A stretch of DNA of 13,771 bases. It comes from an uncultured Actinomycetes bacterium (GTDB lineage: Bacteria > Actinomycetota > Thermoleophilia > Miltoncostaeales > Miltoncostaeaceae). Both the position numbers and the translations under genes were made by a program. Under the pieces are notes generated by a model, which worked only from the letters and a program-made list of their open reading frames with translations, searched no databases and was not told where the DNA came from. Location: NCBI GenBank assembly GCA_903866425.1, contig CAIPNN010000170.1, positions 1-13,771 on the forward strand, in the 5' to 3' direction. Positions 6,911 to 13,450 of this stretch are shown piece by piece (position 1 is the stretch's first letter; every line of letters starts with the position of its first letter).

Positions 6911-7716
6911 GAGCCCGGCACCTCGACGGGGATGTCGAACCGGGTGATCGACACGGCACGGCCGTCGGCCCCGGCGTCAACAACGATGCCCTGCACCCGC
7001 ACATCACCGGTGGCGGGCTCGAACTTCGCGGGCAGGCCGGTGAGGAAGCGCCTGAGCACCGGCTCCGGCTTCACTCCGATGATCGAGTCGTGTGGCCCGG
7101 TCATGCCGATGTCGCTGATGTAGGCGGTTCCCCCGGCGAGGATGCGCTCGTCGGCGGTGGGCACGTGCGTATGCGTGCCGAACACCACGGTGGCGCGACC
7201 GTCCAGATGCTGGGCGATTGCGCGCTTCTCGCTGGTGGCCTCGGCGTGCATGTCGACGATCACGATGGGTGTGTCGCGGCGCATGCGATCGACGATCTCG
7301 TCGACCACGGCGAAGGGACTTTGTGCCGCTTCGATGAATACCGACCCGATGAGGTTGATCACACCCACCCGAAAGCCCCCGCGGGCATCCACCACCACGC
7401 TGCCCGAACCCGCTCCGCGGGCCACCAGGTTGGCGGGGCGCAGCACCGTGGGGTCCTCCTCGAGCGTGGCGACGAACTCGGTTCGGCGGAGCGTGTGATT
7501 CCCGCCGGTCAGTACGTCAGCGCCGGCCTGCTGGAGCGCCTTGGCGAGCTTGGGCGTGGTGCCCGACCCGGCAGCGGCGTTCTCGGCATTGACCACAACG
7601 ATGTTCGGCGCATGCTCCTCGCGCAGGCGCGGAAGGACCTGCTCGACCGCGCGCATGCCCGGAGCCCCGAAGACGTCACCGATCATGAGCGCGCGGAAGG
7701 CGGGTCGGTCGGTCAC
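6907..7716 (-). CDS. ymdB: YmdB-like metallophosphoesterase (TIGR00282 family)
   Basis: A complete 269-residue protein matching the YmdB family of dinuclear metal phosphodiesterases, whose Bacillus member hydrolyses 2',3'-cyclic nucleotides and affects biofilm and sporulation decisions. Visible metal-ligand motifs: GDVFG with D14, NAEN with E45 and N46, GNH with N73 and H74, MHAEATSEK with H157, and GTHTHVPTAD with H182 and H184. The family hallmarks DIGMTGP and RFLTGLPAKFE also appear near the C-terminus. The usual GNHTWD reads GNHTLRR here, with the ligands themselves intact. The start is GTG 7716, immediately after the TGA of the upstream gene (7719-7717) with no gap. AGGAG inside that gene's end gives a Shine-Dalgarno, so translation is probably coupled. 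The usual neighbour rny is absent. The stop is shared in CTAG with CtpE. Confidence 0.92.
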   Translation of the reverse strand: MTDRPAFRALMIGDVFGAPGMRAVEQVLPRLREEHAPNIVVVNAENAAAGSGTTPKLAKALQQAGADVLTGGNHTLRRTEFVATLEEDPTVLRPANLVARGAGSGSVVVDARGGFRVGVINLIGSVFIEAAQSPFAVVDEIVDRMRRDTPIVIVDMHAEATSEKRAIAQHLDGRATVVFGTHTHVPTADERILAGGTAYISDIGMTGPHDSIIGVKPEPVLRRFLTGLPAKFEPATGDVRVQGIVVDAGADGRAVSITRFDIPVEVPGS

Positions 7717-8478
7717 TCAGGCTCCTGGCCCGGTGGCCTGCCGGAGCAGTTCGACGGTGACGTGATTCCCGGCATCGTTGGTGTACCGGGTGATGGCGGG
7801 GGTCTCGACCCGGCTCAAGTCGCGCACGCGGCCGAGCACGGTGCGCCCAGCGCCCACGGCGCTGCCCACCCGGGGAACGGCGCCGTCGGGTCCGGGTTCG
7901 ACATGGGTGACATTGACGGCAACGTCGGGCATACCCGATGGCGTGAGGACGATGCTCAAGCCCTCTGGGCTGCCGAGCACGCGGTACGGACTGACCGCCG
8001 TGACCACCCCGTCCACCGGGCTGTACACCACCGATCCGGCGGGGGCGCCAACATCAACCGCGGAAAGGGGCGCCCCCGTGGTGCTCTCGTCCTGGGTCAC
8101 CGCGCGGGGCAGGCCACTGGCCGGCGTCATGGCGATGCCACCAGGGTCGCCGGCGGTGCGGAAGTACACGGCGGTCACCTGCTTCTCGGCCACGGGCAGC
8201 ACCACCTCGAGACGGCCGGAACGGGCCATCACCACGCGCTGGGGGGCGGTGGCAGCAGCAGTGATGCCGGACGGCGGCACGGGCGAGGCCACGGGGCCCA
8301 CCGACGCACTCCCCGATCCATCGCCGCCGGTTACGGCGAACACGATGGCCACGATCACGGCAACGGCCAGCACGGCGGGCGCCACCACGGTACGCAGCAC
8401 GTGGCTGCTCTCGTGGCGATCCGTCTGGCGGCGCAGGGCCCTGCGCCAACTGAGTTCGTCGCGGGTGAGATGCGGCAT
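7717..8478 (-). CDS. Single-pass membrane protein with a degenerate M23-like (LytM) domain
   Basis: A 253-residue protein with a basic cytoplasmic N-terminus rich in Arg and His, one membrane helix (about residues 29-49), a low-complexity Gly/Ser/Pro linker (51-72) and an extracytoplasmic beta-rich domain. Residues 145-246 read like an M23 peptidoglycan endopeptidase fold: SPVDGVVT (153-160), THVEP with H192, VGSAVGAGRTVLGRV, and GNHVTVEL (237-244). In active M23 enzymes that last segment is usually G-x-H-L-H-F-E; here the second His is Thr, and no N-terminal metal-binding HxxxD is evident. It is therefore probably non-catalytic, perhaps a cell-wall-sensing or enzyme-activating factor. The fold call is inference from pattern. 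The gene directly abuts ymdB, so they are likely one operon. ATG 8478 has TAGCCT ten bases upstream. Confidence 0.65.
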   Translation of the reverse strand: MPHLTRDELSWRRALRRQTDRHESSHVLRTVVAPAVLAVAVIVAIVFAVTGGDGSGSASVGPVASPVPPSGITAAATAPQRVVMARSGRLEVVLPVAEKQVTAVYFRTAGDPGGIAMTPASGLPRAVTQDESTTGAPLSAVDVGAPAGSVVYSPVDGVVTAVSPYRVLGSPEGLSIVLTPSGMPDVAVNVTHVEPGPDGAVPRVGSAVGAGRTVLGRVRDLSRVETPAITRYTNDAGNHVTVELLRQATGPGA

Positions 8479-8488
8479 TGCCGTCGCA

Positions 8489-8494
8489 AGGCTA
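8489..8494 (-). promoter_or_regulatory. Putative -10 hexamer for the M23-like/ymdB pair
   Basis: On the minus strand TAGCCT ends ten bases before the ATG at 8478, implying a leader of only about three bases. The hexamer is identical to the one before CtpE. The -35 region is not recognisable. Confidence 0.4.
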
Positions 8495-8536
8495 GACCAG
8501 CAACCGACGGCGACGGGCCATCCCGGGGCGGGGCGA

Positions 8537-8542
8537 TAGCAT
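8537..8542 (+). promoter_or_regulatory. Putative -10 hexamer for the AI-2E family gene
   Basis: TAGCAT overlaps the first possible ATG (8541-8543) and ends seven bases before the second in-frame ATG at 8550. If it is the -10 element, only the second ATG can be on the transcript, which decides the start. It lies in the spacer divergent from the M23-like gene. Confidence 0.4.
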
Positions 8543-8549
8543 GAACCCC

Positions 8550-9770
8550 ATGACGGGCCGTCCGGCCAGCATGCCGCCGTGGGCCATCATCGGCTCGGCG
8601 GCAGGCATCGTGGTGATCCTCTGGATCGCAGGGCAGACCCTTGGGCGCGTGATCTTCGTGTTCCTGGTGTCGGTGGTCATCGCCCTGCTTCTCAACCCCC
8701 TGGTGCGCGGGCTGCGCAAGCTGCACGTCCCGCGGGGCCTCGCCGTGGTCACCGTCTTCCTGTCATTCGTGGGCGCAGTGGCGGCGGCGATCATCCTGCT
8801 CATCCCGCCCATCCAGAACCAGATCCAGGCAATCCGCGGCAACCTGCCGCTGTACACGGATCAGGCGCAGCGCCAGGTACAGAACCTGCAGGCGTTCTTC
8901 GAACGCAATGGCATCAATGTGGATGTGCAGGCAAAGGCCGACTCGGGACTGCAGGCCATCAAGTCGTGGGCATCGGGCCTCTCCGGCAATGCCGTGTCGT
9001 ACTCGCTCAGCGCGCTTGGCGTGCTGGTGATCATCATCGTCATCCTGGTGGCGGCGGTCTACATGCTGCTGGATGCCCCCCGCATCGCGCAGTTCGCCAA
9101 CCGCATCGGCGGGCCGTCGGCCGCACAGTTCCTGCGGCGCACCGAGCGCTCACTGGTGCAGTACGTCAAGGCCCAGACCCTCGTCTCGCTGATCATCGGC
9201 GTGAGCGCCGGCCTCGTGCTCTGGATCTTCGGGGTCACCGGGCTCTTCCCGCAGGGCGCCACCTACGCGGCGCTCTTCGCCGCCTGGGTCTTCGTGATGG
9301 AGTTCATCCCGTATATCGGGCCCATCCTCGGTGCCGTGCCGCCCCTGCTGCTCGCACTCTTCACATCGCCCATCACCGCGCTGTGGGTGCTCATCGCATT
9401 CGTCGTCATCCACCAGTTCGAGGGGCACGTGGTGGTCCCGCAGATCATGGGTGACGCTGTGGGTGTGCACCCGCTGGTGGTGATCTTCGGCATCCTCATC
9501 GGCGAAGAGCTCTACGGCATACCCGGCATCATCCTGGCCATCCCCGCCGTGGTGCTGCTGAAGGAGACGGTGGTGTACGCCAGCGAGCGGATGGGCTGGT
9601 TCAACATGTCGCTGCCACCGGATGACCCGCTGGCGGCCACCCAGGACGACCAGATCACCTCATCGGGGCTCGCGCCGCCACCACGGCGAACAGCCCCGTC
9701 CACCGACGGCGACACGATGGACGTCCCCACCCGCGTCATCGAGAGCCCGCGCCCCAGCGGCGCGGAGTAG
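8550..9770 (+). CDS. AI-2E/PerM-family membrane protein (putative exporter)
   Basis: A 406-residue polytopic inner-membrane protein of the AI-2E transporter family (relatives TqsA, PerM, YtvI). These are linked to autoinducer-2 export or Na+/H+ exchange, but substrates are mostly unknown. The N-terminal half has two to three helices, then a soluble section of about residues 95-140 (QNQIQ through NVDVQAKADSG). Further helices follow with the family hallmarks IPYIGPILGAVPP, HQFEGHVVVPQIMG, GVHPLVVIFGILIGEELYG and PGIILAIPAVVLLKE. The last ~60 residues form a hydrophilic Pro/Thr/Asp-rich tail. ATG 8541 is also in frame (three more residues), but 8550 fits the hexamer at 8537-8542. The stop lies nine bases before the ABC ATPase start, so co-transcription is likely. 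Family assignment is firm; the cargo is unknown. Confidence 0.88.
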   Translation: MTGRPASMPPWAIIGSAAGIVVILWIAGQTLGRVIFVFLVSVVIALLLNPLVRGLRKLHVPRGLAVVTVFLSFVGAVAAAIILLIPPIQNQIQAIRGNLPLYTDQAQRQVQNLQAFFERNGINVDVQAKADSGLQAIKSWASGLSGNAVSYSLSALGVLVIIIVILVAAVYMLLDAPRIAQFANRIGGPSAAQFLRRTERSLVQYVKAQTLVSLIIGVSAGLVLWIFGVTGLFPQGATYAALFAAWVFVMEFIPYIGPILGAVPPLLLALFTSPITALWVLIAFVVIHQFEGHVVVPQIMGDAVGVHPLVVIFGILIGEELYGIPGIILAIPAVVLLKETVVYASERMGWFNMSLPPDDPLAATQDDQITSSGLAPPPRRTAPSTDGDTMDVPTRVIESPRPSGAE

Positions 9771-9779
9771 GGACCGCCC

Positions 9780-10427
9780 GTGCCGGGTGAGGCACTCCTC
9801 ACCATTCGTGGCATCACGCGGCGGTATGGCCAGGTGGAAGCCCTGGCGCCCATCGACCTCGACGTGGCACGTGGCGAGCGCATCGCGCTCATCGGCCCCA
9901 ATGGCGCCGGCAAGACCACGCTGCTCAGCATTCTGGCGGGCGTGGGTCAGGCGTCCGACGGGGCCGTCGTGTGGGCGGCGGGGAGCCCACGGCCGGTGGG
10001 CTGGGTACCGCAGCAGCCCGCGCTCTATCCACGCCTCACCGTGCGCGAGAACCTGCGCCTGTTCGCCGGGCTCGAAGGCGCCGCCGATGCCGACGCCACC
10101 GCCGACGCCCTTATCGCGCGGGCCGACCTGGGTGAGTTCGCCACGCGACGTGCGTCCGCGCTGTCCACCGGCACCATGCAGCGGCTCAATCTGGCCATCG
10201 CGCTCGCCGGCCAGCCCGCACTGCTGCTGCTCGACGAGCCCACCGGCACGCTCAGCCCCGACCAGCGCACGCGTCTGTGGTCATGGCTGGACGACCTGAT
10301 GAGCGATGGCGAGATGGCCCTCATCTTCTCGACCCAGTTCATGGATGAGGCCACGCGCCACGCCGACCGCATGGTGGCGCTCGGTGGCGGTGACGAGTTC
10401 ATGCGCCTGGCGAGGGACGACGCATGA
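9780..10427 (+). CDS. ABC-2-type exporter ATP-binding subunit
   Basis: A complete 215-residue ABC ATPase that would power the adjacent permease from the cytoplasmic face. Seen: Walker A GPNGAGKTT (39-47, K45), Q-loop VPQQP with Q78, a signature reading LSTGT (128-132) instead of LSGGQ and followed by MQRLNLA, Walker B LLLLDEP (E153) and D-loop LSPD. At the switch position, where this family usually has STH-(Y/F)-MDEAE, the sequence is STQFMDEA: the conserved H-loop His is Gln186. The protein is short, lacking the C-terminal extension of many drug-type exporters. GTG 9780 is preceded by AGGGA (9769-9773) with six-base spacing, nine bases after the AI-2E gene. The stop overlaps the permease start in ATGA. 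Cargo is unknown. Confidence 0.9.
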   Translation: MPGEALLTIRGITRRYGQVEALAPIDLDVARGERIALIGPNGAGKTTLLSILAGVGQASDGAVVWAAGSPRPVGWVPQQPALYPRLTVRENLRLFAGLEGAADADATADALIARADLGEFATRRASALSTGTMQRLNLAIALAGQPALLLLDEPTGTLSPDQRTRLWSWLDDLMSDGEMALIFSTQFMDEATRHADRMVALGGGDEFMRLARDDA

Positions 10428-11773
10428 GCGGGCTGCGATCTGCGCGCCTGCTGTTTGCCAAGGACCTCCGGGTGCTGGGGCGCAGCCGCGGCCTCGTGAC
10501 CATTCTCATCGGGTACCCGGTCATCATCGCCATCCTGCTGGCGCTCGCGCTGTCCGGCGGCGACCGCCGGCCCGCGGTGGCATTCGTCAACCTCGACCAG
10601 GGGGGCCGCACCGTCCTGGTGGGCAGCGACCGGCTGTCGGTTGACGACTACGCCACGAAGATCGAGCAGGACGTCGACCTGAAGCGGCTCGCGCCCAGCG
10701 ATGCCCAGCAGGCGCTCAACGACGGCAAGGTGAGCGCCATCCTCACCATCCCCGACGGCTTCGTGGCCGACCTGCAGTCGGGCATCAAGTCGCCGGTCAT
10801 CACGCTGCAGACCAACCCGCGCAACCCCATTGAGGCGCAGGCGATTGAGCGCAACATGGAGGCGGCGGTCTTCCGCCTCAACCAGGCGCTGGCCACTGCC
10901 TATGTCGACCAGGTGCTCAACCTGGTGAGGCTGGTGCAGGAGGGTGGCAACGTCCAGATCTTCGGCCGGAGCGGACAGCTCGAAGGCCTGGCGTCGTCGG
11001 CCAGGGTGCTGCGCCAGGTGCAGCGCGAACTGATCAAGGAGAACCAGCCTGCGCTTGCCAAGCAGCTGGCGCAGCTCAACGAGTTCATCGCCGGCGTCAA
11101 CACCAACCTCGACCTTGCCAAGCCGGCAGCCAAGAGCATTGCGAGCCCCATCCGCCTCGACATCCAGTCGGGCGCACCGGGCCGCGAGCCGCTGTCGGCC
11201 CTCGGCATCGCCGCCGCCCTCGTGGTGGGCCTCGGACTCCTTGGCGTACTGCTGTCCGCCGCGCTGCTGTCGGCCGAACGCGAAGACCGGGTGCTGTCGC
11301 GCCTCGGCCGCGGACTCGTTGGCCCCGGCACCATCGTCACGCAGAAGGCCGTGCTGTCGGCACTGGCCACGCTGGTGGTGGGCATGGTGCTGCTCGGGGT
11401 CGTCGCGCTCACCACCTCCGTGTCCGTTGGACGCTGGGCCATCTGGGTCCTGGCGCTCGTCGTGGCCGGGCTCGCGTTCGGTGCGTTCGGCCTGCTCATC
11501 GGGGCACTGGCGCGCGAGACCCGCACAGCGCTCCTTGCCGCGCTCATGATCACGCTGCCCCTCGCCGTGATCGCCCTCATCCCCGGCAACGACATTGCAT
11601 TCTGGGTGAGTGCCGTCGCCGGGTTCGGACCCGCAGCCCGCGTATTCCAGGAACTGCTGGTTGACCCCGAGGTCACCGGAACGCTGTGGGCCGGCATCGG
11701 CCTGCTGGCCGGTATCGCACTGGTGTACGGCGTGGCAGCCCGCATCGCGCTCGGCCGCCGCATGCACGTCTAG
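10424..11773 (+). CDS. ABC-2-type exporter permease with a large extracytoplasmic domain
   Basis: A complete 449-residue membrane protein of the ABC-2 family. The layout is one helix near the N-terminus (about 24-44), a long extracytoplasmic region (46-258), then about five helices (262-283, 309-331, 338-362, 368-388, 425-446). The external part begins with a strand-rich section (VAFVNLDQGG, ILTIPDGF), as in YhgE/Pip and ABC-2 permeases. It continues with a Gln/Leu/Ala-rich, probably coiled-coil stretch (about 186-230). The cytoplasmic loop AEREDRVLSRL before the second C-terminal helix is typical of the family. ATG 10424 overlaps the ATPase stop (ATGA), so the two are translationally coupled. 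The TAG stop shares CTAG with the convergent aat stop. The substrate cannot be read from sequence; lipid, polysaccharide or small-molecule export are all possible. Confidence 0.86.
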   Translation: MSGLRSARLLFAKDLRVLGRSRGLVTILIGYPVIIAILLALALSGGDRRPAVAFVNLDQGGRTVLVGSDRLSVDDYATKIEQDVDLKRLAPSDAQQALNDGKVSAILTIPDGFVADLQSGIKSPVITLQTNPRNPIEAQAIERNMEAAVFRLNQALATAYVDQVLNLVRLVQEGGNVQIFGRSGQLEGLASSARVLRQVQRELIKENQPALAKQLAQLNEFIAGVNTNLDLAKPAAKSIASPIRLDIQSGAPGREPLSALGIAAALVVGLGLLGVLLSAALLSAEREDRVLSRLGRGLVGPGTIVTQKAVLSALATLVVGMVLLGVVALTTSVSVGRWAIWVLALVVAGLAFGAFGLLIGALARETRTALLAALMITLPLAVIALIPGNDIAFWVSAVAGFGPAARVFQELLVDPEVTGTLWAGIGLLAGIALVYGVAARIALGRRMHV

Positions 11774-12402
11774 CCCGACAGGGCCTCCGCAAGGGCCGCC
11801 TCAAAGGCATCGGTACTCATGAGCGATGCACCGAACCGCATGACGTGCGGTGACTGCATCTGCACGTCGATCAGTGCGAAGTCGTTTGCACGCGCAATGT
11901 GAATGAGCCCGGCAATGGCTGCGTTGCCGCCGTCGGGCGCGCGGTGGAACATGCTCTCAGCGGTGATGAACCGGCCGAGGGCCACCCCGAACAGGCCACC
12001 CACCAGCCGATCGCCGTGCCAGGCCTCCACGCTGTGGGCCATGCCCAACTCGAACAGCGCCTCGTAGCCGCGGATCAGGCGCGGAGTCAGCCACACCCCC
12101 TCCCGATCACCACCGCACGACGCGAGCACCTCGCTGAACACGGTGTCCACCCGCACCTCATAGCCCCGTCGGCGCAGCATGCGCGCAACGGTGCGGGGAA
12201 TGCGGGCGTCGTCAACCCTGATGACGCACCGGGGGTCGGTGGTGTACCAGCCCACCGGGCCATCGGGATCATCGGAGTCCATGGGAAAGGCACCGGCTTC
12301 GTAGCCCGCCACCATGTGCATGGGCGAAATGGACGCCGCAGCGAGGTCCGGGTCACCTGACCCGAACGCGTCCCACCCTGTCCGACCCCCCTCGCCAGCC
12401 AC
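11770..12402 (-). CDS. aat: Leucyl/phenylalanyl-tRNA-protein transferase
   Basis: A complete 210-residue cytosolic transferase that moves Leu or Phe from aminoacyl-tRNA to proteins with an N-terminal Lys or Arg, marking them for ClpS/ClpAP-type N-degron turnover. Family blocks seen: AGYEAGAFPM and TTDPRCVI near the N-terminus, VWLTPRLIRGYEALFELGMAHSVEAW in the middle, then GGLFGVALGRFITAESMF and ALIDVQMQSPHVMRFGA. The usual GESMF loop reads AESMF and the usual TWI reads VWL, both conservative. Length is normal for the family. The start is GTG 12402; TATCGT lies seven bases upstream and no Shine-Dalgarno is seen. It is divergent from hemB across only 25 bases, and its stop shares CTAG with the ABC permease stop. 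No ClpS gene is in the window. Confidence 0.92.
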   Translation of the reverse strand: MAGEGGRTGWDAFGSGDPDLAAASISPMHMVAGYEAGAFPMDSDDPDGPVGWYTTDPRCVIRVDDARIPRTVARMLRRRGYEVRVDTVFSEVLASCGGDREGVWLTPRLIRGYEALFELGMAHSVEAWHGDRLVGGLFGVALGRFITAESMFHRAPDGGNAAIAGLIHIARANDFALIDVQMQSPHVMRFGASLMSTDAFEAALAEALSG

Positions 12403-12409
12403 GAAGGCG

Positions 12410-12415
12410 ACGATA
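12410..12415 (-). promoter_or_regulatory. Putative -10 hexamer for aat
   Basis: On the minus strand TATCGT ends seven bases before GTG 12402. Its first two bases pair with the TA that opens the hemB hexamer on the other strand, so the two divergent elements overlap by two base pairs. Confidence 0.4.
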
Positions 12416-12419
12416 CACT
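12414..12419 (+). promoter_or_regulatory. Putative -10 hexamer for hemB
   Basis: TACACT ends eight bases before GTG 12428, implying an essentially leaderless mRNA. This decides for GTG 12428 over an in-frame ATG at 12314, which would lie 89 bases inside the divergent aat gene and add 38 residues without family similarity. Confidence 0.45.
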
Positions 12420-12427
12420 CGCGGGCA

Positions 12428-13450
12428 GTGGCACCTCACACCGCCGAAACCGCAGCCCTTGGGGGAATCTTCCCGGGCACGCGGCACCGTCGCCTTCGTC
12501 GCACCGAGGGCATCCGCCGCCTGGTGCGGGAGACATCGCTGCGCCCGTCGCAGCTGGTGCTGCCCATGTTCGCCGTGGCAGGCACCGGCGTGCGCCAGCC
12601 GGTTGACGCGCTGCCGGGTGTGTCGCGCCTTTCGCCCGACCTGCTGGTTGAGGAGGCCCGTGCGGCACATGATGCCGGCATCGGCGGTGTGCTGCTGTTC
12701 GGCGTGACCGACCAGAAGGACGCCGTGGCCACGTCCGCCTACGCCGAGGACGGCGTGGTGCAGCAGGCCGTGCGTGCACTCAAGGCCGGCGTGCCCGATC
12801 TGGTGGTCATCACCGACGTGTGCCTGTGCGCCTACACCGACCACGGCCACTGCGGTCTCATTGACGCCGGTGGCGAGGTGGACAACGACCCGTCGCTCGC
12901 CGTCATCGCCCGGGTGGCCGTGAGCCACGCCGACGCCGGTGCCGACATCGTGGCGCCCAGCGACATGATGGACGGCCGCGTTGCCGCCATCCGCGAGGGG
13001 CTCGACGAGGCCGGGCACGAGGCCACCGCGATCATGGCCTACTCGGCCAAGTACGCATCGGCGTTCTACGGCCCCTTCCGCGAGGCCGCAGGCTCGGCCC
13101 CGGGGCATGGCGACCGCCGCGGCTACCAGATGGACCCGGCCAACCTGCGCGAGGCCGTGCGCGAGGTGCAGGCCGACGAGGCCGAGGGCGCCGACATGGT
13201 CATGGTGAAGCCGGCGGCCACCTACATGGATGTCATCCGCGAGGTACGCGGTGTCACCGACCTGCCGCTTGCCGCGTACCACGTGAGCGGCGAGTACTCG
13301 ATGATCAAGGCCGCTGCCGAGCGCGGCTGGCTGGACGAGCGCACCGCGATGATGGAGACGCTCACCGCAATCGCGCGCGCCGGCGCCGACATCGTCATCA
13401 CCTATGCGGCCGCTGACGCGGCACGCTGGATCCGGGAGGACGCACGATGA
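12428..13450 (+). CDS. hemB: Delta-aminolevulinic acid dehydratase (porphobilinogen synthase)
   Basis: A 340-residue cytosolic enzyme that condenses two 5-aminolevulinate molecules to porphobilinogen, the first common step to haem, sirohaem and cobalamin. Visible catalytic features: the zinc-site cysteines in DVCLCAYTDHGHC (C132, C134, C142), marking the Zn-dependent rather than the Asp-rich Mg-type class; the two Schiff-base lysines K208 (SAKYASAFYGPFREA) and K261 (VMVKPAATYMD); and the closing GEYSMIKAAAERGWLDE. Length is typical from GTG 12428. The sequence RRLRRTEGIRRLVRET at the N-terminus is the usual start of the family fold. Its TGA overlaps the next ATG (ATGA, 13447-13450), coupling it to a sirohaem-decarboxylase-like gene. 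It is divergent from aat. Identification is secure. Confidence 0.95.
   Translation: MAPHTAETAALGGIFPGTRHRRLRRTEGIRRLVRETSLRPSQLVLPMFAVAGTGVRQPVDALPGVSRLSPDLLVEEARAAHDAGIGGVLLFGVTDQKDAVATSAYAEDGVVQQAVRALKAGVPDLVVITDVCLCAYTDHGHCGLIDAGGEVDNDPSLAVIARVAVSHADAGADIVAPSDMMDGRVAAIREGLDEAGHEATAIMAYSAKYASAFYGPFREAAGSAPGHGDRRGYQMDPANLREAVREVQADEAEGADMVMVKPAATYMDVIREVRGVTDLPLAAYHVSGEYSMIKAAAERGWLDERTAMMETLTAIARAGADIVITYAAADAARWIREDAR

Noticed and set aside
8541..8549. Start of the AI-2E gene at ATG 8541
   Set aside because: The likely -10 element (8537-8542) overlaps this codon, so the ATG at 8550 is preferred; the difference is three residues and remains uncertain.
10025..11767. Long open minus-strand frame opposite the ABC exporter genes
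   Set aside because: The plus-strand frames hold Walker motifs and transmembrane helices and are coupled by ATGA; the antisense product is Gly/Arg/His/Gln-rich without a domain.
12314..12427. Longer hemB start at ATG 12314
   Set aside because: It would overlap the divergent aat gene by 89 bases and add 38 residues lacking family similarity; GTG 12428 has a well-placed TACACT.
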